Shown here: one piece after another, positions 25,289-32,688 of the stretch
How positions within the stretch are numbered: the stretch's first letter is position 1
Layout: every line of letters begins with the position of its first letter
NCBI GenBank assembly: GCA_039920345.1
Contig: JBDSDZ010000101.1
Span: forward strand, 1-39,387
Origin: Croceibacterium_A sp039920345
GTDB lineage: Bacteria; Pseudomonadota; Alphaproteobacteria; Sphingomonadales; Sphingomonadaceae
Reading direction: 5' to 3'
Length of the DNA: 39,387 nucleotides
Notes under the pieces: generated by a model
What the model saw: the letters and a program-made list of their open reading frames with translations, nothing else
The model's database searches: none
Told to the model about the DNA's origin: nothing
Position numbers and translations under genes: made by a program

Positions 25289-27034
25289 ATGGCTAAACCC
25301 GAAACGCTTTACGCCGCCTTCGCGGCCAAGATCGACGCCGCGCTGTCGGCGCTGGTGCAGGATTCCGTGCTCCCGACCGATGCGCCGCGCGGTGCGGTCA
25401 GTGTCGAGCCGCCGCGTGATTCCTCGCATGGCGACCTTTCGACCAATGCCGCGATGGTGCTGGCCAAGCCCGCGCGTAGCAATCCGCGCGTGCTGGCCGA
25501 ACAAATCGTCGGCCTGCTGGCGGCCGATCCGCTGGTGACTAGCGCCGAGATTGCCGGGCCAGGCTTCATCAACCTGCGCCTCGCCCCTGCCGTCTGGCTG
25601 GCCGAGCTGCGCGCCATCGCCGCGCTGGGTGCCGAATATGGCCGCTCGCCAATGGGCCAGGGCCGCACCGTCAACATCGAATATGTCTCGGCCAATCCGA
25701 CCGGGCCAATGCACATGGGCCATTGCCGCGGCGCGGTGGTGGGCGATGCCCTGGCAAACCTGCTCCAGTTTGCCGGTAATGCCGTGGTGCGCGAATACTA
25801 TGTCAACGACGCCGGCGCGCAGGTGCAGACGCTCGGGCGCTCGGCGCACTTGCGCTATCGCGAAGCCCTGGGTGACGACATCGGCGAAATTCCCGAGGGA
25901 TTCTATCCCGGCCAATACCTGATCCCGGTCGGCGAAGCGCTGGCGGCCCAATTCGGTGACCAGTATCGCGCCGCGCCCGAGAGCGAGTGGCTCGACCTGT
26001 TCCGCGAGAAGGCCGTGGCCGAAATGATGGCCACGATCCGCTGCGACCTGGCGCTGCTCGGGATCCATCACGACGTGTTCTCGTCCGAGGCTAAGCTCCA
26101 GTCCGAACACAAGCCCGAAGCGGCTGAGGCCTGGCTGCGGACACATGACCTGGTTTACGACGGGGTGCTCGAAGCGCCCAAGGGCAAGACGCTGGAAGAC
26201 TGGGAGCCGGTCGAACTGCCGCTGTTCCGCTCGACCCGCTTCGGCGACGACCAGGATCGCCCGATCCGGAAAAGCGATGGCAACTGGACCTACTTCGGCG
26301 CCGATCTCGCCTATCACATGCAGAAGGCCGCTGCGGCTGACGAGCTGATCGACATCTGGGGCGCGGATCACGCCGGCACGGTCAAGCGGATCAAGGCCGC
26401 CGTGGCGGCGTTGAGCGCGGGCGAGGGCAAACCGATCCCGTTCGACGTCAAGCTGGTGCAGATGGTCCAGCTCCTGCGCGGGGGTGAGCCGGTCAAGATG
26501 TCCAAACGTTCGGGCAACTTCATCACCATCGCCGACATGGTCGAGGAAGTGGGCAAGGACGTGGTCCGCTACACCATGCTGACGCGCAAGCCCGAAGCGC
26601 AGATGGACTTCGACTTCGCCAAAGTGGTCGAAGCGTCGAAGGACAACCCGGTATTCTACGTCCAGTATGCCCATGCGCGGATCCATTCCACGCTGCGCAA
26701 GGCGCTGGCCGAGGGAATTGAGCCTTCGGGCGCGGCGATAGAGTTGCTGGGCGACGGTGAGTTCACCCTGGTCAAGCTGGCAGCGCAATTCCCGCGCGAG
26801 GTCGAAGCCGCGGCGCAGGCCCGCGAACCGCACCGCATCGCGTTCTATCTCTATGAGCTGGCAGCGGCGTTCCATGCCTACTGGAACACCGGCAATGACG
26901 ACCCTGCCAAGCGCATCATCCTGATACAGGATCGCGATCTGACCGCCGCGCGGCTTTTCCTTGCCAGTCAAATCGGGCAAGTGATCCGCAACGGCCTGGC
27001 CCTGCTCGGGGTCGAGGCGGTCGAGGAGTTGTAA
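25289..27034 (+). CDS. argS: Arginyl-tRNA synthetase
   Basis: A 581-residue class I aminoacyl-tRNA synthetase charging tRNA(Arg). It has the N-terminal additional domain (about 1-105, including SSHGDLSTNAAM), then the catalytic Rossmann fold with the HIGH-type motif HMGH at 142-145 (NPTGPMHMGHCRGA), the segment YYVNDAGAQVQTLGRS, the WTYFGADLAYH region and KMSK at 403-406. The C-terminal anticodon-binding DALR domain starts around 460 and ends VEAVEEL. Length is normal. ATG at 25289 has no recognisable ribosome binding site and sits directly after a GC hairpin. The SPOR gene begins two bases after its stop. Confidence 0.96.
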   Translation: MAKPETLYAAFAAKIDAALSALVQDSVLPTDAPRGAVSVEPPRDSSHGDLSTNAAMVLAKPARSNPRVLAEQIVGLLAADPLVTSAEIAGPGFINLRLAPAVWLAELRAIAALGAEYGRSPMGQGRTVNIEYVSANPTGPMHMGHCRGAVVGDALANLLQFAGNAVVREYYVNDAGAQVQTLGRSAHLRYREALGDDIGEIPEGFYPGQYLIPVGEALAAQFGDQYRAAPESEWLDLFREKAVAEMMATIRCDLALLGIHHDVFSSEAKLQSEHKPEAAEAWLRTHDLVYDGVLEAPKGKTLEDWEPVELPLFRSTRFGDDQDRPIRKSDGNWTYFGADLAYHMQKAAAADELIDIWGADHAGTVKRIKAAVAALSAGEGKPIPFDVKLVQMVQLLRGGEPVKMSKRSGNFITIADMVEEVGKDVVRYTMLTRKPEAQMDFDFAKVVEASKDNPVFYVQYAHARIHSTLRKALAEGIEPSGAAIELLGDGEFTLVKLAAQFPREVEAAAQAREPHRIAFYLYELAAAFHAYWNTGNDDPAKRIILIQDRDLTAARLFLASQIGQVIRNGLALLGVEAVEEL

Positions 27035-27036
27035 CC

Positions 27037-27729
27037 ATGCCGATGCACCCCGGTGCGCAAGGCGACCACCCCGATTCCGGATCGGTCGAATTCGAACGCG
27101 AGTTTGCCTTTTCCGACGGCGAGGAACGCTTGCCGTGGCTCGAATCGGACGATGACGAATACGCCCCGCGCGGCACTGACAGCGGACGGATCGCGGCGTT
27201 CGCCGGGCTTGGCCTGCTGGCACTGCTGCTCATTGCCGGCGCCCTGTGGGTGATCATGCGCGAAAAGCCGGATGAGACCCTCGTGGCTGATGGCAGCGTG
27301 ATCGCGGCACCGGCCCAGCCCTATCGCGTGCGGCCGGAAAATCCCGGTGGACGGCAGGTGGCCGGCACTGGCGACACCAGCTTCGAAGTAGGTGAAGGCA
27401 AGCAGGTCGAAGGGCACATCGCCGATAACGTCGTGCCCGCTCCCGCTCCAGCGATCGAACTCAAGCAGGCCCCCAGCATTCCGGCTGCAACGAGTGGGAT
27501 CGGGGTGCAAGTCGGCGCTTACCTTGACCGCGCCACGGCCGAATCCGGCTGGGCGCAGCTTTCCGCGCGGCTCGAACCGCTCCAGGGCCGCAGCCACCGG
27601 GTGGTCGAGGCGATGGTCGACAGCGGCAAGGTGTTCCGCCTCCAGGCGCTCGCCGGAAGCCTCGATGAGGCGCAGACCCTGTGCGAAGCCGTCAAGGCTG
27701 CCGGGGGCGATTGCCAGGTCAAGCGTTGA
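27037..27729 (+). CDS. SPOR domain membrane protein
   Basis: A 230-residue single-pass protein. The first 50 residues are acidic and cytoplasmic, a membrane segment spans about 53-73, a proline-rich periplasmic linker follows, and a SPOR domain fills about 154-229 (starting IGVQVGAYLDRATAESGW). SPOR domains bind septal peptidoglycan stripped of stem peptides, so a role at the division site is likely. ATG at 27037 is two bases after the argS stop, so translation is probably coupled. Placement between argS and nagZ is a familiar arrangement in sphingomonads. No enzymatic domain is visible. Confidence 0.88.
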   Translation: MPMHPGAQGDHPDSGSVEFEREFAFSDGEERLPWLESDDDEYAPRGTDSGRIAAFAGLGLLALLLIAGALWVIMREKPDETLVADGSVIAAPAQPYRVRPENPGGRQVAGTGDTSFEVGEGKQVEGHIADNVVPAPAPAIELKQAPSIPAATSGIGVQVGAYLDRATAESGWAQLSARLEPLQGRSHRVVEAMVDSGKVFRLQALAGSLDEAQTLCEAVKAAGGDCQVKR

Positions 27730-27769
27730 CGGGCATTGTCGGGCCGGGTTCGAGAAGGGTCTCCTTGAA

Positions 27770-28630
27770 ATGAAACGTAAATTGTTGGCCGCGCTGGGGC
27801 TCGGTGCGGCCTTGGCTGCCTCTCCCGCCGCTGCGCAGGGCACTTGCGACCGCGCCCTGCTGCAAGGCATGGCCGATAACTGGGTCGAAGGCGTCGAAAA
27901 GGGTTCGCCGTTCACGATGAAACTCGGCGAATGGGTCGAGTTCTGGGAAAACCTCGATCTTGCTTCGATGTCCGCCTTCTTCACCGAACCGCGCAAGGTC
28001 GCGTGGCACCGAGCCGTGCTCGACACCAGCGGCTGCAAGGCGTTCGTCGAATCGGTCATCGTCGATGGTGACCGGCCGATGGTGCTGGCCGCGCGGCTGA
28101 CCAATGGCTTCTTCGGAGTCAGCCCGATCGAAATCGTGGTCAGCGAGCAAGGCGACTGGCTGTTCGATCCGCAGGCGACCGCCAATTACGCCCGGCGCGA
28201 AGACTGGAGCCCGATCCCCCAAGGCGAACGGATGAGCCGCGACGAGCTGGTGGCGGTGGCCAATGCCTACCTCGACCGGTTCAGCGACAAGAGCGTGACC
28301 GTGCCGTTCAACGTGCCCTGCAACCGGCTGGAAGGCGGGATGTACACCGGCAAGGGCCAGGCCGACGATTCGTGCGACATCGGATTTCCCGAAGGCGTCG
28401 CCATGGCTGAACGCAGTTACCTGGTCGATCGGGACATGGGCACGGTCAACGTGTTCCTGCGGATGGGCGCGAACAAGCGCGCCGACAGCCACACCTTTCG
28501 CATCGAGCAGGGCAAGATCCGCTACGTTCACACGGTGACCAATTGCGGCGAACAGGCGAACTGCGGCTTCCCGCCGTTTGCCGAAATGCTCAAGACCAAC
28601 CCCGGGATGCAGCCCAAGATCGAGGACTGA
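27770..28630 (+). CDS. Secreted protein of unknown function
   Basis: A 286-residue protein with a Sec signal peptide (MKRKLLAALGLG, cleavage near residue 22-23 after the alanine-rich stretch). The mature part has several cysteines (in TCDRALL, SGCKAF, VPCNRLEG, DSCDIGF, TNCGEQANCGF), which suggests disulfides in the periplasm. I recognise no named domain; it is tryptophan-rich near the N-terminus, with segments such as GEWVEFWENLDLASM. The frame is open further upstream, but ATG at 27770 gives a proper signal peptide and is 41 bases after the SPOR gene stop. It lies within the argS-to-tatC run. Confidence 0.8.
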   Translation: MKRKLLAALGLGAALAASPAAAQGTCDRALLQGMADNWVEGVEKGSPFTMKLGEWVEFWENLDLASMSAFFTEPRKVAWHRAVLDTSGCKAFVESVIVDGDRPMVLAARLTNGFFGVSPIEIVVSEQGDWLFDPQATANYARREDWSPIPQGERMSRDELVAVANAYLDRFSDKSVTVPFNVPCNRLEGGMYTGKGQADDSCDIGFPEGVAMAERSYLVDRDMGTVNVFLRMGANKRADSHTFRIEQGKIRYVHTVTNCGEQANCGFPPFAEMLKTNPGMQPKIED

Positions 28631-28651
28631 GCAGGCCGAACGGACCGCGGC

Positions 28652-28680
28652 CGCGTGGTTACTGTCCACACCGCCACGTG
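28652..28680 (+). terminator. Possible hairpin downstream of the secreted-protein gene
   Basis: CGCGTGG (28652-28658) pairs with CCACGTG (28674-28680) with one G-U pair and a 15-base loop, starting 21 bases after the stop codon. No T-tract follows. It may be only an mRNA structure between this gene and nagZ. Confidence 0.25.
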
Positions 28681-28725
28681 GGCGCAAACTTGCCGCAAAG
28701 GCGCTTTCCTGCGAATCTGCGTGCC

Positions 28726-29745
28726 ATGACACCCGCCATTTTCGGCCTGTCCGGTCTTGCCCTGACCGACGACGAACGCGCTTTCTTCCGCGAGGCCGAT
28801 CCTGCGGGCTACATCCTGTTCGGGCGCAATGTCGAAAGCCGGGCGCAACTGCGCGCGCTGACCGATGATTTGCGGGCGATTCACGGACGTGAGCACTTGC
28901 TGGTCTCGATCGACCAGGAAGGCGGCCGGGTGGCGCGGATGAAGCCGCCAGAATGGACCGCGTTTCCGCCGGGCGAAGTGTTCGCCAGGCTGTGGGACCT
29001 TGCCCCGGCCAGCGCGATCGAGGCGGCGCGGGCCAATGCCGAAGCGCTCGGGATGGACCTGGCCGAAGTCGGGATCACGGTCGATTACCTGCCGCTGCTC
29101 GATGTCCGCCAGCCGGGCGCGCATGACGTGATCGGCGATCGCGCGCTGGGCAATGAGCCGATGCAGGTGGCTGCGCTCGGCCGGGCGATCCTGGGCGGGC
29201 TTTCGCGCGCCGGGGTGACCGGCTGCGTCAAGCACATGCCCGGCCACGGGCGGGCCTGTGCCGACAGCCACAAGGAACTGCCGACAGTGTCGGCGAGCGA
29301 GGCGGAGCTGGAGACGGATATCGAGCCGTTTCGGACCCTGGCAAGTGCGCTGATCGGGATGACCGCCCACGTGCGCTACACCGCGTGGGATGCGGACAAT
29401 CCGGCGACGCTTTCTCCGTTTGTGGTAGAGGAGATCATCCGCCAGCGGATCGGCTTTACCGGGCTGCTGCTGACCGACGATATCGACATGGAGGCGCTCG
29501 ACGGGTCGGTGCCCGAACGGTCTGAGCGGGCGATTGCGGCGGGCTGCGACGTGGTGCTCAACTGCTGGGCGAAAATGGACGATATGCAGGGCATCGCCGC
29601 GCGGCTGCCAGCGATGAGCGAGGCCGCGGCAGGGCGTCTCAAGGCCGCGCTTCAAGGGACCGAACGGGCACCTGACGGGGCCGGGCGCGCCAACCTCATC
29701 GCCAAGCGCGACAGCTTGCTCGAACTGGCCGAGGCGCGGTCATGA
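28726..29745 (+). CDS. nagZ: Beta-N-acetylhexosaminidase (GH3, NagZ)
   Basis: A 339-residue GH3 enzyme that removes N-acetylglucosamine from anhydromuropeptides in the cytoplasm during cell-wall recycling. SIDQEGGRV is at 61-69. KHMPGHG is at 169-175, where most members have KHFPGHG. The D-S-H loop (180-182) carries the acid/base His182, and the nucleophile is in LTDDIDMEAL (251 or 252). The frame is open upstream, but ATG at 28726 matches the family start. The last four bases overlap scpA as ATGA. Its muropeptide products can also influence beta-lactamase induction in some bacteria. Confidence 0.93.
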   Translation: MTPAIFGLSGLALTDDERAFFREADPAGYILFGRNVESRAQLRALTDDLRAIHGREHLLVSIDQEGGRVARMKPPEWTAFPPGEVFARLWDLAPASAIEAARANAEALGMDLAEVGITVDYLPLLDVRQPGAHDVIGDRALGNEPMQVAALGRAILGGLSRAGVTGCVKHMPGHGRACADSHKELPTVSASEAELETDIEPFRTLASALIGMTAHVRYTAWDADNPATLSPFVVEEIIRQRIGFTGLLLTDDIDMEALDGSVPERSERAIAAGCDVVLNCWAKMDDMQGIAARLPAMSEAAAGRLKAALQGTERAPDGAGRANLIAKRDSLLELAEARS

Positions 29746-30545
29746 TCGAGGACGGTCTCCTGTTCGAACCCCTGGCGGAAACCGGCGAAGACTGGAACGC
29801 ACCCGGCACCGCGCCGTCGGGCGATGCCGCGCTTTATCTCGAGCTCGATGGCTGGGAAGGCCCGCTCGACCTGCTGCTCGACCTCGCGCGGCGGCAAAAG
29901 GTGGACCTCAAGGCGATCTCGATCCTGGCGCTGGTTGATCAGTACATCTCCTACATCGAGCGGGCCGAGGCGCTGCGGCTGGAGATTGCCGCCGATTACC
30001 TGGTGATGGCCGCGTGGCTGGCGTACCTGAAGTCTGCGCTGTTGCTTCCCAAGGAAGAGCAGGAGGAGCCGGGGCCCGAAGAACTGGCGCTGCGCCTGCA
30101 ATTGCGGCTGCAACGGCTGGGCGCGATGCGCGAAGCGGCCTCGCGGCTGCTGGCGCGCGACCGGCTGGGGCGCGACGTGTTTGCCCGCGGCGCGCCCGAA
30201 GGCCTGCGGATCGACCGCAAGAATGACTGGCAATGCGACTGGTATGCGCTCGTTTCGAGCTACGCCCAGCTCAAGGCGCGCAACGAACCGGTGTTCCACA
30301 TGGTCCGCGAGCGCCCGGTGATGACGCTCGATTCGGCGCTCGACCGGGTGTCCGCGATGCTCGGGGTGCGGCTGGACTGGATGGAACTGCGCGAATTCCT
30401 GCCCCGGCAGGGTGACCTGCGATTGCAGCGCTCGGCGCTCGCTTCGAGCTTCGTCGCCGCGCTTGAACTGGCGCGGCAGGGCCGGGCGGAAATTCGCCAG
30501 GAGGAAATCTTCGGTCCGCTGCACCTGCGCCGGGTGGCGGCGTGA
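29742..30545 (+). CDS. scpA: Segregation and condensation protein A (kleisin)
   Basis: A 267-residue ScpA kleisin, which with ScpB bridges the SMC dimer for chromosome condensation. The N-terminal SMC-neck binding part begins at LELDGWEGPLDLLLDLARRQ (about 33-52), followed by VDLKAISILALVDQYISYI and the acidic centre EEQEEPGPEEL (about 105-115). The C-terminal winged-helix part is near 215-265. An acidic, Pro/Gly-rich leader of about 30 residues precedes the conserved core. Start ATG overlaps the nagZ stop; its own stop region overlaps scpB. Overlaps at both ends suggest balanced translation of the pair. Confidence 0.92.
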   Translation: MIEDGLLFEPLAETGEDWNAPGTAPSGDAALYLELDGWEGPLDLLLDLARRQKVDLKAISILALVDQYISYIERAEALRLEIAADYLVMAAWLAYLKSALLLPKEEQEEPGPEELALRLQLRLQRLGAMREAASRLLARDRLGRDVFARGAPEGLRIDRKNDWQCDWYALVSSYAQLKARNEPVFHMVRERPVMTLDSALDRVSAMLGVRLDWMELREFLPRQGDLRLQRSALASSFVAALELARQGRAEIRQEEIFGPLHLRRVAA

Positions 30546-31183
30546 CCGAAACGCCTGACGAGCTGCAGCGCGCGGTCGAGGCGACCTTGTTTGCTGCCGA
30601 AGAGCCGATGAGTGCCGAAGCCCTGTCGCAGCATTTGCAGGGCGCCGATGTCGGCCCGGCGCTGAGCGCGCTCGAAGCGCATTACCGCCAGCGCGGTATC
30701 CGCCTGGTCGAGCGCGGCAAGCGCTGGCAGTTCCAGACCGCGCCCGATCTTGCCCACCTGCTGCGGCGCGAGCGTGAGCAGGTCCGCAGGCTCAGCCGCG
30801 CGGCGACCGAAGTGCTCGCCATCGTTGCCTATCACGAACCGGTCAGCCGGGCGGAGATCGAGGCGATTCGCGGCGTCCAGACCAGCGCCGGAACGCTCGA
30901 CGTGCTGATGGAGGCCGGCTGGGTGCGCGTGGCGGGCCGCCGCGAAGTGCCCGGACGGCCGGTGATCTACGCCACGACGCCTGAATTCCTCAGCCACTTC
31001 GGGCTGGCAAGCCGCCGCGACTTGCCGGGAATCGACGAGCTCAAGGCCGCCGGGTTGCTCGATCCGGTGGACGATGCGTATGACGATCTTGTCACGCAAA
31101 GTTCGCCCGACGCCGAGGATGCCACCGAGGAGGGCGACGAGCTGGATGCCGCGGCGCTGGAAAACCCCGAACAAAGCGCCTAG
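30542..31183 (+). CDS. scpB: Segregation and condensation protein B
   Basis: A 213-residue ScpB, two tandem winged helices that dimerise and clamp ScpA. The first helix pair is LQRAVEATLFAAEEPMSAEAL (starting near 8), the central text YRQRGIRLVERGKRWQFQT is typical, and the second winged helix contains LAIVAYHEPVSRAEIEAIRG, followed by LMEAGWVRVAGRREVPGRP. The last 40 residues are acidic and low in complexity. Start is GTG at 30542, overlapping the scpA stop as GTGA. The tatA gene follows after 30 bases. Confidence 0.94.
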   Translation: MTETPDELQRAVEATLFAAEEPMSAEALSQHLQGADVGPALSALEAHYRQRGIRLVERGKRWQFQTAPDLAHLLRREREQVRRLSRAATEVLAIVAYHEPVSRAEIEAIRGVQTSAGTLDVLMEAGWVRVAGRREVPGRPVIYATTPEFLSHFGLASRRDLPGIDELKAAGLLDPVDDAYDDLVTQSSPDAEDATEEGDELDAAALENPEQSA

Positions 31184-31213
31184 ATAGCCGCTCGTGCCAT
31201 TCGGAGACTTCCC

Positions 31214-31444
31214 GTGAGCCTTGGACCTTTCCAGATCCTGATCGTCGCGATGGTGATCCTCGTGCTGTTCGGCCGCGGCCGCATCAGCGAAATGATGGGC
31301 GACTTCGGCAAGGGCGTGAAAAGCTTCCGCCAGGGCCTGAATGAAGACGACAAGTCGGCCGCGCCGCAGCTGATTGAAGGCGCCGTCCACGAAGCCAAGC
31401 CGGCTTCGGAAGCCGCGTCCGATCCGCGCCCCGCTGCTGACTGA
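31214..31444 (+). CDS. tatA: Sec-independent protein translocase TatA
   Basis: A 76-residue TatA, which oligomerises to form the conducting part of the twin-arginine translocase. A membrane helix runs from about 4 to 21, followed by the hinge FGRGRISEMMGDFG and the amphipathic helix GKGVKSFRQGLNED, then an acidic/alanine-rich tail. The start is GTG at 31214 with GGAG upstream. Order tatA-tatB-tatC is standard. Confidence 0.94.
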   Translation: MSLGPFQILIVAMVILVLFGRGRISEMMGDFGKGVKSFRQGLNEDDKSAAPQLIEGAVHEAKPASEAASDPRPAAD

Positions 31445-31466
31445 GACGAACGCCAGGTAACATTCT

Positions 31467-31877
31467 ATGTTCGACGTCGGCCCGACGGAACTGCTGCTTA
31501 TTGTTGTCGTGGCGGTGATCGTCATCGGCCCCAAGGACTTGCCGATGGCGCTGCGCACGGCGGGCCGCTGGATCGGCCGGATGCGCAAGATCTCGGCCCA
31601 GTTCCGGACCGGTCTGGATTCGATGATCCGCGAAGCCGAGATGCAGGAACTGGAGCAGAAGTGGAAAGCGCAGAACGAAAAGATCATGCGCGACCATCCT
31701 GCCGACGCGAAGCCAGAAATGGAGCCGACCGGCGCCTATCCTGCCTCGCCCGTGCCCTTACCCGCGCCGCCCGTGGCTGACCCGCCCGCTGTTATGGAGC
31801 CGATCGCTCCCGCTCTGGCAACCGCTCCGCCAGACGAACCGCAGCTGCCGCTCGGCAGCGCCGACAAGCCGGCCTGA
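31467..31877 (+). CDS. tatB: Sec-independent protein translocase TatB
   Basis: A 136-residue TatB, partner of TatC in the receptor complex for twin-arginine signal peptides. It begins MFDVGPTELLLIVVVAVIVI, then GPKDLPMALRTAGRWIGRMR (the conserved E/D-containing membrane helix and proline hinge), then a long amphipathic helix to about residue 65. The C-terminal third is a proline/alanine linker of low complexity. ATG at 31467 is 22 bases after tatA; tatC starts three bases after its stop. Confidence 0.94.
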   Translation: MFDVGPTELLLIVVVAVIVIGPKDLPMALRTAGRWIGRMRKISAQFRTGLDSMIREAEMQELEQKWKAQNEKIMRDHPADAKPEMEPTGAYPASPVPLPAPPVADPPAVMEPIAPALATAPPDEPQLPLGSADKPA

Positions 31878-31880
31878 TCC

Positions 31881-32687
31881 ATGGCGCTCAAGCTCCCCGA
31901 TATCGACGAATCGCAGGCACCGCTGCTCGATCACCTGATCGAACTGCGCAACCGGTTGGTGAAATGTGTGCTGGCGTTGAGCGTGGCGTTCGCCATCAGC
32001 CTTTACTTCGCCGATGACATCTTTGCCGTGCTGGTTCGCCCATTGGCCCAGGCGTTCCCGCCGGGTCAGGGGAGGCTGATCTACACCAAGCTTTACGAAG
32101 CGTTTTTCGTCGAGATCAAGGTGGCGATGTTCGCGGCCTTTTTCGTCTGTTTTCCGATCATCGCCAACCAGTTGTGGGGGTTCGTTGCGCCGGGGCTCTA
32201 CGCCAAGGAAAAGCGCGCGTTCCTGCCGTTCCTGATCGCCACGCCGGTGCTGTTCGTGGCCGGCGCGAGCCTGGCCTATTTCGTGGTCATGCCGACCGCC
32301 TTCAAATGGTTTCTCGGCTTCGAAGGTGTTTCGGGCGGCATCAAGCAGGAAGCGCTGCCCGCGATGGGCGATTACCTCGACCTGGTGATGCACTTCGTGC
32401 TCGCGTTCGGGATCAGCTTCCTGCTGCCGGTGCTGCTGCTACTGCTCAACCGCGCCGGGCTGGTTTCGCGCGATCAACTGCGCAAGGCGCGGCGCTACGT
32501 CATCGTCGGCATTTTCATCGTCTCGGCGTTCGCCACGCCGCCTGACGTGGTTTCGCAGCTGATCCTCGCAATACCGCTGATCGTGCTGTTCGAAGGCTCG
32601 CTGCTGCTGATGAAACCAATCACCAGGGTAACCGACGAGGAAACCGTCGAGGCCCCGCCCGCCGAAAGCCCTCCGGCCGCGTCGTAA
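31881..32687 (+). CDS. tatC: Sec-independent protein translocase TatC
   Basis: A 268-residue six-helix inner-membrane protein that recognises the twin-arginine signal. LLDHLIELRNRLVK near the N-terminus is the conserved TatC cytoplasmic segment including the signal-binding glutamate. Further hallmarks are FFVEIKVAMFAAFFVCFPIIANQLWGF split across helices 2-3, FVAPGLYAKEKR, and FGISFLLPVLLLLLNRAG with RRYVIVGIFIVSAFATPPD. The last 15-20 residues are polar and variable. Its stop is one base from the stop of the convergent amidohydrolase gene. Confidence 0.96.
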   Translation: MALKLPDIDESQAPLLDHLIELRNRLVKCVLALSVAFAISLYFADDIFAVLVRPLAQAFPPGQGRLIYTKLYEAFFVEIKVAMFAAFFVCFPIIANQLWGFVAPGLYAKEKRAFLPFLIATPVLFVAGASLAYFVVMPTAFKWFLGFEGVSGGIKQEALPAMGDYLDLVMHFVLAFGISFLLPVLLLLLNRAGLVSRDQLRKARRYVIVGIFIVSAFATPPDVVSQLILAIPLIVLFEGSLLLMKPITRVTDEETVEAPPAESPPAAS

Positions 32688-32688
32688 A

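Noticed and set aside
25274..27223. Open frame of about 649 codons on the minus strand, antisense to argS
   Set aside because: Composition is typical of shadow frames and it covers the full ArgS gene, whose HMGH and KMSK motifs are intact.
26968..28185. Open frame of about 405 codons on the minus strand opposite the SPOR and secreted-protein genes
   Set aside because: Both plus-strand genes have a membrane anchor or signal peptide and a proper start; the minus frame has none.
28690..28718. TTGCCG ... GAATCT as a promoter for nagZ
   Set aside because: The -10 element matches TATAAT at only two positions and lies too close to the ATG.
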